This document shows, piece by piece, positions 1 through 10,260 of a stretch of DNA of 64,000 nt. This stretch comes from Lunularia cruciata (lineage: Eukaryota; Streptophyta; Marchantiopsida; Lunulariales; Lunulariaceae), in NCBI GenBank assembly GCA_948567375.1, contig OX419757.1:16244001-16308000 (forward strand), in the 5' to 3' direction. Below the pieces are notes generated by a model, which did no database searches, was not told where the DNA came from, and worked only from the letters and a program-made list of their open reading frames with translations. The position numbers were made by a program, and so were the translations under genes. The first letter of the stretch is position 1. Every line of letters begins with the position of its first letter.

Positions 1-1500
1 TTTCCTTGTTGGGGGTGCAAGATTTAGAGAGCTATGGTCCTATTCATTTGGTGATTTTTGGATGGCCATGTTAGGGACATACATATGCTGGCCAAGGTCA
101 AGGTCTCCAAGATCTCCATTCTGGTGTCTTTTAGGAGATGTTATGTATACTACGACATCTTTAGGTTCATGGGTGATTCTCACACTTGGGTAGTGGTGAA
201 TACACAGTAGGTCCATTCTTGGATGAGACCTACCGTGTTGTTAGATGCAGCCAAAGTGGGATCACAGGTTCATTGTCTTCATCTTTGGTGGACAAACCTC
301 TTACCTAGAGAGGTTCTACAACATGCTTATGATGGGATTCAAAGACTAGACCACCTTATTCTTGATTCCATTTTGGATGTTGGATGCCAATCTCAGATGG
401 TGGTAGTGGTTGATTGGTCACCTATGGTAGTGGTGAACCTTGTCTGATAGCCTAGAGATGCTTTACCCACACTTATGAGTTTCCCAAACTCCTATGCTTT
501 TCAAGAGGGAGGACTTGGACTTGTTTGGGACTCACAGTTATAGTAGTTGATGGAGCCCAACATCGATGAGAGGGAGCAGGTGATGGGTTTTTGTACCGGT
601 ATTTCTATTGTTACAACAATGTCGAAGGCATCCAAGCATTAAGTGTTAGGTCAGACTATGGACCAAAATTTTTTGACTTGGATTATGAGCCTTGGCTTTG
701 CAAAGCAGTGTAGGATGTGCTTGATAGGTATCACCACTTTGACACTTGTGAGCTCTATGCCTATCAAGACAATTCAAGCACATGTTGGGAGCAATGGACC
801 AAGTAGGCAAGGTATTCTTAGGACACAATCAGTGGTTACTAGTGAGAGTGATCTACTTTGGGTCCATCCAGGTGAGCATGATCTACTTGGATTACACCTT
901 TGGTCTACTTGGGATGCAACTAGAGGACGTATGGAGCTTCTAGCCAAAGTAGAAGGAGTTTTCCACACTAAGGTTGGGTACTCTCGTGGTTGGAGGCATG
1001 ACACTATTACTTCCAAAGGTCCTATGTAGCAACCAATCAATATGTCTTCCACTCCTACATCAATTATAAAAGATACTTGGGAGCAAAATATTTGACCCAA
1101 ACTTAGAAGAGCGGAAAGAAAGAGAGTTTGGAGGTTCTTGAGGAGCTACACTTGTTGTTTTGCCTTCAATATGAAGAATTCAAGTGCTCTGAAAGGATCT
1201 AGTATTCAGATGGAGCTTACTAGTTATATCAATTTTTGATGTCCATATAGATATAGTGACATAGAAAGAACATTGATTTAGAGCTAGAATAGAGATCTTT
1301 TTGAGGCTAATTTGGTGGAAATTTCACATGGAGAGTATGCTTCAACTACAATGATGCCAACCAAGAAAAGTATGCATGGCAATTACATAGATAGCAAATG
1401 TATGGAGATTCCCATCCTATTAACCATCAAACTAGGGTGATTGGTATGCCATGCTTACAACAGGTGGATCTATGATGCAATTGTGCATGCAAAGGTCTTC
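1..1500 (+). other. Unassigned 5' part of element D region
   Basis: Upstream of the recognisable reverse transcriptase. Open stretches at 223-447 and 643-1029 are plus-strand and similar in composition to D, so they may be remnants of gag, protease or an extra domain, but I recognise no motif. There is no zinc knuckle and no clear protease D-S/T-G triad. It could instead be an unrelated older insertion. Confidence 0.3.
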
Positions 1501-1990
1501 AATACTTTGGGTATTTTGAGTATGATATCATCAATTGTTGATCACGGAGGAGGATAAGTCCAAGATAATATTTTGGGCTATTGATCTTCACGGCAAGGAT
1601 GTATTATATCACTGAAGGTTCTTACCATTTGGATTAAAGAATGCTCCTATTGAGTTCCAAAGGGTCGTGGATAGGATCTTAATAAGATTGGATTTTTCTT
1701 GGTGCTATATTGATGACATTTTGGTCTATAGCATTACTATAGAGGAGCATGAGAGATATTTTTTGGAGGTATTTGAGAGATTGAGATCTCATGGACTCAA
1801 ATTAAATATTAGGAAGTGTAGATTCTACAAGCAAGTTGAGTATTTAGGTCATACTATTTACCATGAAGGACTTGGTATTCAACAGATCAAGGTGGAGGTT
1901 ATTGAACATATTCCTTGACCTATGGAGGTGAGTAGAGTGCAAGCATTCTTTGGGTTGGCAAACTTCTATTGCCGTTATGTTAGAGGATTT
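1500..1990 (+). pseudogene. Element D reverse transcriptase remnant
   Basis: Translation shows Ty3-type RT motifs in order: a GYHQL-like motif near 1530, LPFGLKNAP near 1625-1650, and the catalytic box YIDDILV at about 1708-1728. The RT-to-RNase H connection follows after 1920 (a VQAFFGLANFYCRYV-like motif). Stops and frame changes interrupt the reading, for example TGA at 1917. In an active element this domain copies element RNA into cDNA in virus-like particles; this copy cannot. Confidence 0.8.
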
Positions 1991-2139
1991 AGTGCCATTG
2001 TCAACACCTTGATAAATTTGACCAAGCTTACACAAGAGTGGTGTTAGGAAGATGAGCAAGAGAGAGAAGCTTATAGAGCTCAAGCATAAGTTGACATCTT
2101 CTCCTATTCTTAGGAGATTGATCAAAGGACAACTATCCA

Positions 2140-2490
2140 AGTTCATATTGATTGGAGGATGTTGGGGCTTGGAGCAATGCTCATGAACATGATGATGAGG
2201 AGAAGAAGTTTGTGGTGGCCTATGCTAATTGCTCCAACGATTCAATAGAGGCAAAGTATAGTTTATATGAGGGAGTGTGTTTAGTAGCAATATAAGCAAT
2301 AGCACATTTTTGATATTACCTAATTGGTAACCCATTCACTTTCATTATTGATCATCAACCACTAAAGTGATTGATGAAGTCTAACAAGCTTTCAAAGAAG
2401 CTTGCATAATGAGCTTTGATTTTATAGGAGTATGATTTCATGATTATTCATAGATATGGAGTGGTGAACATGATACAGATGGGTTTAATA
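2140..2490 (+). pseudogene. Element D RNase H remnant
   Basis: Decayed RNase H of the Ty3 pol polyprotein. A GAVLMN-like stretch lies near 2170-2190, YANCSNDSIEAKYSLYEG near 2220-2270 (conserved Glu present), and the conserved FIIDHQPLK near 2340-2368. It directly follows the RT connection, as expected for Ty3 order. Stop codons interrupt it. Confidence 0.65.
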
Positions 2491-2879
2491 GAAATCCATA
2501 TCCCAACTAGCAACATCAGATTAGAGCATGTTGGCATGGTGAGATAGATGAGGAGATGGTGCTAGGTTGGCATCTATCTACCTTTCTATGTTTATTTTCT
2601 AATGCTTTGGTGGTATCTTTCTCAATGCATTCAAGAGGAGTTATTGAGGTCATAGGACCAAACGGTGGAGATATTGGTAAAGCTCAATGAGACATTCATG
2701 ATGATGTCTTAGTGATGGATTATCTTTGCATTGGTGTTGTGGGTGGCACCATTGGTGCCAAGGACAGAGATTGTGTTTTTCAATGAGCCGGGTGGTTTAG
2801 ATTGGAGGGAAAATACCTTCTTTGTGTATGAGAGGATGATAGAGTGCAAGTAGTACAATTTCTATTTTAGAGACCACAA

Positions 2880-3473
2880 GTGGTTTGTCATGCTCATGAG
2901 GAGCTAGGAGATTTTGGAAAAATCATACATATAGCTTACTCTAGAGTTATTATTGGTGGCCTAGTATGCAGACCAATATACAATAGTTTGTTGCTAAATG
3001 TGTGGTTTGTGACCAAGTTAGAGCATCATTTTATGCTCTTATGCCATAGTTATACCCATTGCCTATCATAAGATTGGGTTACTATTGGAGTTTAGACTTT
3101 GTTGGACCTTTATTGTTGACTGTGAGACATCATCAGTATGTTTTGGTTATTGTGGAGCACTTCTCCAAGTGGATTGAGTTGGTGGCACTTCCTGACAAGT
3201 CCAAAGAAAAGATGGCTTACTTGTTCTTGGATATGGTTCTTATTCATTTTGGTGCACCAATTGAGATTTTGATTGATTGGGGTATAGAGTTCTTGGAGGA
3301 GTTTTAGGTCTTGTGTAACAAGGCCTTGATTGATCATCATACTACCTCTTGAGATCACCCAGAGGCAAATGTCTTAATAGAGAGAGTGATTTAGACAATG
3401 AAGAGATGATTGCATAAGTATGGTTTGCAGAAAGCCCACCTAAGAGATTAGAATCTCCAATTACCTTGGTTGG
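2880..3473 (+). pseudogene. Element D integrase, first part
   Basis: Integrase core remnant. The first catalytic Asp sits in a SLDFVGPLL-like context near 3090-3115, followed by VLVIVEHFSKWIELVALP, and the second region is EILIDWGIEFLEEF (about 3266-3307), a decayed form of the usual D-x-G-x-E-F motif. The reading stops being integrase at 3473, where the LTR of element A begins, and continues at 14818. Confidence 0.75.
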
Positions 3474-4064
3474 TGTAATCTTCCCAAGGATAGGAGATCA
3501 TAGGAGAAAAAGTACAAAACTTTGCACTCAATACTCCAATGCCCCAAAGGAACACCTTGACTTATTATATAGCAAAGAGGATCCTCTCAAAGGAAGCTCC
3601 ACCTTTGGATAAAATACATGGATTATGACATGTCAACAAGCACTACCTTTAGATTAGTTGCCTAGATGGGTGAGGTGTTGGTCCTTGTCCTATCTAGTTG
3701 GTCAAATAGGTTTGACTAGAAAGAATCTTTAGGGAATATTCCTATAGGAAGCTCAAAATTGCATGGGGAGGTATTGTCATAAAGCTCTCACTAAGACAAA
3801 AAAATGGAGGCAAGCAATGGAAGGAGAAGGCAACCCTTTTGTACAAAGGGAAATTTTTTCATTTTCAATGCCTAATAATTTATTTAGGCTTCCAAAGTTG
3901 TCTTTGAAGTTTTAAAACTATTTTTGACTTTTGCCCTATTAGTAGACGTACTCTTTTGGTGAAACCTCTGTCTGATCTGCTTAGTCCATCCAATATAACA
4001 TCCTTCTAGATGTTACCAAGCCAATTTTCACCTCTAGATAATATCTCTAGCTATTGGTATTATA
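3474..4064 (-). repeat. 3' LTR of element A
   Basis: About 591 bp, matching 14231-14817 over its length with substitutions and small indels. The plus strand begins TGTAATC and ends GGTATTATA (ancestrally ...TACA, giving TG...CA ends on the element strand). It carries only one copy of the U3 block that is tandemly duplicated in the longer B and C LTRs. Confidence 0.85.
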
Positions 4065-4080
4065 GACCTCCCCCATTTTA
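4065..4080 (-). other. Polypurine tract of element A
   Basis: On the minus strand a purine-rich run ending GGGGGAGGTC lies directly before the 3' LTR, where plus-strand DNA priming is expected. Element C has a comparable tract at 11721-11735. Confidence 0.6.
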
Positions 4081-5032
4081 AGACACAATGTCCTCATTGC
4101 AAAGTTGTTGCTCAAAAGATTTCACCAACACCGGTGCATTAGTCAAGTTGGCTATTGGCTCCCATGTTGCCTCACATAGTGGGTACCCTTTCCAACATAC
4201 AAGATATTCCACATGTAGATGGCGAGTACCATGGATGCATTTTTGGAGAATGTGTTTGACTTCATATTCCTTAGTGTACTCAATGAGGGTTGGACAAGGT
4301 TGAATTTCTTGTATGGAAGAGAAGTGGGGCGGCCGAGGTGCATATTGTGTAGTAAGGAAACATGGAATATTGGACAGATCTTCATGTGTGGTGGTAGCTT
4401 GAGGTGGTAGGCTATTGTGCCAATTTGATGAAGGATTGGAAAAGGTCCAATAAGAAAAGGTTTGAGCTTGCAAGGGCCAACTAACATGAGGTTGGTTGTT
4501 GAAAGCTAGAATTAATCCCCAACATTGAACTCCATGTGCCGGCAATGTGCATTTGTATACTAATTTTTGTTGATTTTGGTCAATCTGGAACTTATGTTTG
4601 GCATTCTACACTCCTTATTGGATTTTGGAAACAAAAATATTGATGGCATCCACCAAGCGGATCTTCATAAAGCTTGAAAGTGTGAAAAGATGTTCTCTAT
4701 ACATGAGGAAGAATGGTATGGCTTGTGTGGATGCATTCATTGAATTATTGTACACAAATTCCACCAATGGGAGTAAGGTGTCCCACCATTCTTGCTCCTC
4801 TAGGATGAAGCCCCGGAGTATGTCTTCAATAGTATAATTAATCCGCTCTATTTCTCCATTGGTCTGTGGATGGTAAGCAATGGACATGGCCAATTTGGTT
4901 TTAAAGAAACCAAAAAGTGTTCTCCAAAACAAATTGGTGAATTGGGTACCTTTATCAATGATGAGCACTTGAGACAAGCCATGGTGAGAAAAAATTACAT
5001 CCAAATACAATTAAGCTAATTGTGAAACAATC
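4078..5032 (-). pseudogene. Element A integrase C-terminal half with chromodomain
   Basis: 4615-5010 encodes the distal integrase core: the second catalytic Asp in VLIIDKGTQF and the catalytic Glu in a HPQTNGEIER context, then VEFVYNNSMNAS. 4078-4545 encodes the GPFPILHQIG-type connection and a chromodomain (YEVKHILQKC...VCWKGYP...ATWEP). Chromodomains of this class bind methylated H3K9 and steer integration to heterochromatin. The reading is split between frames and ends abruptly at 5032, where the LTR of element B begins. The same domain order at 10776-11722 in element C supports the call. Confidence 0.8.
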
Positions 5033-5776
5033 TGTAATACTCCAAGAACAAGAGAAGAGAGAAAATACATATTTCACACTCAATCATCCGATGCCCCAAA
5101 GGAGCACCTTCTCTTTATTATATAGACAAAGAAGATCTCCTCCAAGGAAGCTCCACCATAGGATTAGGCACATAGATAGATGACATATCAACAAGCTCCA
5201 CCTTTGGATTACTTACTTGGAGGGGTGACATGTCGGTCTTGATCCTATTTGGTTGGTCAAATAAGCTTTGACCAAAGGGAATATTTTAGAGAATCTTCCT
5301 AGAGGAATCTCATAATCATGTGGGTGAGGTACAATTGGAAAGCTCTCAATGAGACAAACCAAGGGGAGAGAAGGCCAGCCTTTCCAATATTGGTTTGAGG
5401 GGTGGGGGGGAATTTGCACATTTTTGAGGCCTAATTCATCCGTTTAGGCCTCTGCAATTACAAAAAATTTCATGCATATTTTGGTTCCTACTCTATTAGT
5501 AGAAGTCCTCTTTTGGTGATACCTCTTTCTGATCTATTTAGTCATCATGTGTAATATCTCTCCAGATATTACCAAACCAATTCTCACCTTTAAATCATAT
5601 GTCTAGCTATTGGTTCTAAGGTTTTCAAGTCTATTTCAACTTTTGCCTTATTAGTAGAAGTACTATTTTGGTGATACTTATCTCTGATCTATTTTTTCCA
5701 TCATGTATAAGATCATTCCAGATGTTACCAAACCAAATTTCACATTGAGATCATATGGCTAGGTCTTGGTATTACA
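5033..5776 (-). repeat. 3' LTR of element B
   Basis: 744 bp, TG...CA on the element strand (plus strand starts TGTAATACT, ends GGTATTACA). It is the reverse complement of the C 5' LTR (5901-6634) with moderate divergence. Like C it has two copies of the U3 block; the A LTR has one. It includes a TATA-like stretch at about 5117-5126 in reverse orientation. Confidence 0.85.
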
Positions 5777-5900
5777 AACTTCCCTCCCTCTCAAGATGCA
5801 ATATCCTCGTTTTACAGCTATTGCTCAAACGCTTGTACCAACAACGGTGCATGTGTCAAATTAGCAACGGGCTCCCAAGTTGTCTCATAGAGGGGGTAAC
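5033..5900 (-). mobile_element. Element B: truncated minus-strand Ty3 chromovirus end
   Basis: Only the 3' end survives: an LTR at 5033-5776 and, on its high-coordinate side, 5777-5900, which is antisense to the end of the chromodomain ORF and polypurine tract and matches 11630-11735 of element C. B begins exactly where the integrase of A stops (5032), so it inserted there. Element C begins at 5901, within B's chromodomain. The rest of B is missing to the right of C. Confidence 0.75.
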
Positions 5901-6634
5901 TGTAATACCAAGAGCTAGCCATATGATCTAAATGTGAAATTTGGTTTGGTAACATCTAGAATGATGTTATACATGATGGTCAAAATAGATCAGATAGAAG
6001 TATCACCAAAAGAGTACTTCTACTAATAGGGTAGAAACCGAAATAGACTTGAGAACCTTAGAACCAACAGCTAGACATATGATTTAAAGGTGAGAATTGG
6101 TTTGGTAACATCTGGAAGGATTTTACACATGATGAACTAAACAAATTAGAAAGAGGTATCACCAAAAGGAACTTCTACTAATAGAGTAGGAACCGAAATA
6201 TGCCTGAAATCTTTGAAGGCAATTTCGGAGGCCTAAACGGATGAATTAGGCCTTGAAAATGTATACCCTCTCCCCCCAATAGAGGAAAGGTTGGCCTTCC
6301 CTCCCCGCTGCTTTGTCTTGTCAAGAGCTTTCCAATGGTACCTTACGTGATTTTGAGATTCCTACAAGAAGATTCCCTAAAAGATTCCCTCTAGTCAAAG
6401 CTTGTTTGACCAACCAGATAGGACCTAGACCAGACATGTCACCCATCCAAGTAAGTAATCCAAGGGTGGAGCTTGCTGACATGTCACCTATCTGTGTCCC
6501 TAATCCTATGGTGGAGCTTCCTTGGCGGAGATCCTCTTTGTTTATATAATAAAGAGAAGGTGCTCCCTTGGGGCATCGATTGTTTGAGTGTGCAATCTGT
6601 GTTTTCTCTCTTCTCTTGTACTCAGAGTATTATA
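5901..6634 (+). repeat. 5' LTR of element C
   Basis: About 734 bp, starting TGTAATACC and ending ATTATA just before the primer site. It matches 11736-12144 for the first roughly 400 bp. It contains a tandem duplication of about 156 bp: the segment around AGCTAGCC at 5913 recurs around AGCTAGAC at 6069, both followed by a GGTTTGGTAACATCT block and a TTCTACTAATAG block. Confidence 0.9.
6541..6551 (+). promoter_or_regulatory. TATA-like element in the C LTR
   Basis: TTTATATAATA lies about 85 bp before the end of the LTR. The same stretch is recognisable in the A and B LTRs (TTATTATATAG in reverse). This fits the core promoter at the U3/R boundary, but no start site can be seen directly. Confidence 0.5.
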
Positions 6635-6635
6635 A

Positions 6636-6647
6636 TGGTATCAGAGC
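6636..6647 (+). other. Primer binding site of element C (initiator tRNA-Met)
   Basis: TGGTATCAGAGC lies one base after the 5' LTR. This is the standard plant LTR-retrotransposon site complementary to the 3' acceptor end of initiator tRNA-Met. It contrasts with the copia element in this window, which appears to use the anticodon half of the same tRNA. Confidence 0.9.
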
Positions 6648-6771
6648 AAGTGTTTTAGTCCAAGAGAGTGGATCACCCCTCTTGGAATAGCATGAACTAT
6701 TGAAACTGAATTTGAGGTGGAGAACATAGAGTAGTTGCTAGACTTAGGAAGGACTTTAGAGAGCGGATGGG

Positions 6772-7201
6772 ATGGATGCACCGGGAGGCCAATTTCCCGC
6801 ACCTAGCTTTCCATTCTCAAACCCATTCCACATCAAGGTTATGTATATCCAGCGTGAGCAGATGAGGGTATCGTTAGTTTATCACTTTGGCGCAGAATTC
6901 ATGGACAGAGTGATGAACTCACCAAACCCGGTGATTCTACCTGTGGTGATATATGACAGAGAGTGGGATTTGACAATCTACATTCTATTATGATAAAATG
7001 GATATGAATGTTCCAAATCCTCTTCCTTTCAACACTCAAGTAGAAATCCATTATGTAGTGAGGCCGAAATTGATGTTTAGAGATTTTGTGGTTAGGAATT
7101 TTGGTGAGGAGTATTATCAACGAGTGATAGCTTCTGAGGTCCCAATGGTAGTTCCAATAGTTTGTGCGCCTTCCAAAGTGATTATATTGACTCTGTATTG
7201 A
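6772..7201 (+). pseudogene. Pre-gag ORF of element C, unknown function
   Basis: A coding stretch ahead of gag, starting MDAPGGQFPAP at 6772, now in two frames (6772-6993 and 6998-7201) because of small indels. It appears to contain two related units of about 55-60 residues, each ending in an FG-E-x-x-x-RV-like stretch followed by a hydrophobic P-x-V segment. A homologous ORF with both parts in one frame lies at the same place in element A (14090 down to 13743). Conservation between two independently decayed copies supports past coding function. I recognise no domain. It could be an N-terminal gag extension rather than a separate protein. Confidence 0.55.
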
Positions 7202-7234
7202 AGTAGACATTAGCAATTGAGTGTTGTAGGAACC

Positions 7235-8194
7235 ATGGATCCGCAATTGCAAGAGTTGGTTCAAGGAATGCAAGAGATGTTGAATGAATTTCGAGAGATT
7301 AAGATGACCATGGAGACATTACAAAGTCAAGTGCAGATCCTTAGGAATGATCAAGCCATGCAAGAAGAAAAGCCGTCTCAAAACCCAGTACTTGTGACTA
7401 AAGTACTTGGAGAGGCATCCATGCCTACGAACCCTATCAACAATGAAGCCACATTGCTACTTCGGATGAAGAAGACCTGCAACATCGAACCTTACAAGGG
7501 GTAGCGTTCGATAGGAGTAGTGGAAAATTGGATCTCGAGAATGAATCCATATTTCCGATTGTTCTCAACAAAGATCATAAAGCATGCTGCATGTGGGTAA
7601 TTGACCAATAAAGCCCTCACATGGTATGATGCTTGGGAACGATCCATGCTGGAAGAGAGAAGAGAGGTCACATAAACAGCTATGCAAGAAGGACTGCTGA
7701 AGAATTTCCAATCGGTGGATTCTGTGCAGATGGCTCGAATCCGACTATGGGGATTGAGACAAAAGAATAGCATTCAAGAGTATATGGAGGCTTTTCTGGA
7801 TCTACAAGTTGCAATTACCAACATGAGTCTAGCAGAGGCTCTTGACAATTTCAAACGAGGGTTGAAAGAGCGGATTCGCCAAGAAGTCATGGTGCAAAAT
7901 CCTCGCACGGTATTTGAAGCCATTGCTTGTGCGCAGAGAATAGCAGGAGCATTAGGTGGAGGTGAAGGAGTAGCTCCACCTCAACATTATTGAGCAGAAA
8001 TGCCACACATGGGTGGACGAGTATTGATGGAATTGGGCAACCTTCGATTTCGGGATCAAGGAGCACGACCGCTTCAAGGGGAGCGGGGGCAGGCAGAAGA
8101 ACGAAGAGATGGAATCCCACAAGAAGAAGGGACTTGAGGAGAACAACGCCATTGTTACAAGTGTGGCCGTATTGGGCACATATCTACCAACTGT
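7235..8194 (+). pseudogene. Element C gag (capsid and nucleocapsid)
   Basis: Gag begins near MDPQLQELVQGMQEML (7235) with a predicted coiled-coil-like, Glu/Gln-rich N-terminus. The retrotransposon capsid domain follows: a WYDAWE-like motif near 7623, then 7682-7993 with a SIQEYMEAFLDLQ-like motif. It ends in a CCHC zinc knuckle at 8153-8194 (C-x2-C-x4-H-x4-C, with Cys at 8153, Cys at 8162, His at 8177 and Cys at 8192). The knuckle binds the element RNA. Stops at 7502, 7600 and 7672 and frame changes break it. Confidence 0.8.
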
Positions 8195-8406
8195 CGCACT
8201 TGTTTCCCTAGAGGCCCCCGGCCTTCGTTCAGGGGATCTTTGAACAACATGGAGAGGCACATTGATAAGGAGGAGGTGGAAATCACTTCAAAAAACAAAG
8301 ATCACCAGTAAATGTACCTTGCGGCCTTATTGGCTCAATAAGGAAGCAAAGAAGCGAGGAAAGGAAGAAGAATAATGTGCAATGATCCCAAAAGGCAACC
8401 TCACAA

Positions 8407-8760
8407 TTGATTGTCGTGAATGGAATCCTAGAAAGTAATCAAGTGAGAGTATTAATAGATCCGGGAGCAACAAAGAATTTCTTGTCTCGCTCTGTTGCAA
8501 TAAGATTGGGAATGGATCTAGAGAGAGATAGAAGTGAAGAAGTAGAGTTACCAAATGGGCAAACAAAGAGGATTGAATCATTACCTAGACAGGTAACCCT
8601 CTCTATAGGAGAATATTAGGAAGCAATTGAGTGGCGAGTGATACAGTTAGCTCGTTATGATGCAATTTTAGGCATGCCATGGATGGAGCAGTACAACCCT
8701 ATGGTGGATTGGAGGAAGAAAGTAGTGAGAACCCATAAATGGTCAATCATTGGGATTAAA
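8407..8760 (+). pseudogene. Element C aspartic protease
   Basis: Retropepsin-like region with the catalytic motif at 8455-8469 reading I-D-P-G-A, followed by TKNFLS and a hydrophobic AIRLGM. The second hydrophobic segment reads AILGMPWMEQYNP near 8663-8700, the usual flap-to-RT landmark. Pro replaces the common Ser/Thr after the catalytic Asp. Element A also has a Pro codon there, so this is probably a family trait. TAG at 8618 interrupts the reading. Confidence 0.75.
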
Positions 8761-8835
8761 GAAAAATCACATAGGTAGAAACTGCCTCTATATGTTGTAG
8801 GGACGGCAACTGTCTGTAAGACCGATATATGTTTT

Positions 8836-9804
8836 ATGGGTCTAATAAGAGAAGTCCAGAGTGCACAACTTGATGGACAAATTCTTGAGAAATTGAAGGA
8901 TGTGGTGGATGAGTTTCAAGATGTCTTTCCCAATGATCTACCCTCAGGATTACCACCAAAAAGGCGAGTAGATCACAAAATTGAGACACTTCCGAGGAAG
9001 ATGCCTCCTTGTAAGGCCCCATATTGCCTATCACCTCATGAGTTGGAGTGTAAGACTCAAATTGAGGAGATGTTGCAGAAAGGGTTCATCCAACCTAGCG
9101 TATCACCATATGGGGTCCCTATCTTGTTTGTGAAGAAGAAGGATGGTACAATGCGCATGTGCATTGACTATTGGGGTCTCAATCAACAAACAGTGAAGAA
9201 CAAATACCCTTTACCTTGCATGGATGACCTGTTTGATCAACTCCATGGAGCAAGATACTTCACCAAACTGGACTTGCAAAGCGGTTACAATCAAATCCAA
9301 ATTGCAGAGGATGATGTGCACAAAATTGCCTTTCAAACTAGGTATGGCTACTTTGAGTATCTGGTGATGCCTTTTGGCCTCACCAATGCACCTGCCACTT
9401 TCATGAGTCTAATGAATGACATATATTGTCCATACTTGGATAAGTCTGTTATCGTACTCTTGGATGATATCTTAGTATACAGTAGCACGATGATAGAACA
9501 CAAACAACATCTACGAGAGGTACAACTGATTCTAAGACAGAATCAGTTGTATGCCAAAATCTCAAAGTGTGAGTTTGGCAAGTCTGAAGTAGACTACTTG
9601 GGGCATAGAGTAAGTGCAGAGGGCATTCAAGTATTGACAGATAAAATAGAGTTCATTCAAAAATGGAGTGCACCAGAAGATCAGACTCAACTTAAGAGCT
9701 TCTTGGGGTTGACAAGATTCTATCGTAGATTTGTCAAGGACTTCTCCAAGGTTGCACAGCCTTTAACGGCACTACTTAGCAAAGGGAAGAAGTGGACATG
9801 GTGA
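8836..9804 (+). pseudogene. Element C reverse transcriptase (open, 322 codons)
   Basis: The longest intact domain of the element. Visible motifs: [13 protein letters not shown] (start of the RT domain), [59 protein letters not shown], the catalytic LLDDILVYS box at about 9460-9486, and [18 protein letters not shown] before RNase H. One oddity is Leu where YxDD/FxDD boxes have an aromatic residue. The frame ends at TGA 9802, in what should be a continuous pol, so the polyprotein is broken. No host function is implied. Confidence 0.9.
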
Positions 9805-10260
9805 ACTGCACAAGAGTTGGCCTTTCAAGAATTGAAGGCCGCCTTGCTACATGCACCAATCTTGAAGTGGTATGACCCAAAACGTCCAATCAAGTTGGCT
9901 ACAGATGCATCAAGCGTAGCAATAGGAGCAGTCCTACAACAAGAGTGGCATGACGGATGACATCCAATCGCATATTTCTCTCAAAATTTGTTACCAGTAG
10001 AGCGCAACTACCACACCACAGAACAAGAAGAGCTGGCAATCATTCTAGCAACCAAGCATTGGAAGCACTACTTGGGCGAGAAGGCATTTGTAGTAGAGAT
10101 AGACCACAAACCTCTAGTCTACCTCGAGACGCAGAAGGATCTATCTTGTCGCCAAATTTGGTGGGCAGAGTGGCGACAATGCTTCAACATGACAATCACC
10201 TACGTGGAAGGTAAGAAGCAACTTGCAGATGCATTCACCCGTATGCCAATGGGCAACAAC
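9805..10260 (+). pseudogene. Element C RNase H
   Basis: RNase H of Ty3 pol. The first catalytic Asp is in KLATDASSVAIGAVLQQ near 9893, Glu in TEQEELAIILATKHWK near 10021, and Asp in VEIDHKPLVYL near 10096, followed by ITYVEGKKQLADAFTRMP ending near 10246. TGA at 9958 interrupts it between the first two motifs. It directly follows the RT, as in all Ty3 elements. Confidence 0.8.

Noticed and set aside
4078-4410. Plus-strand open frames over 4.1-4.4 kb
   Set aside because: Antisense shadows of the element A chromodomain and integrase.
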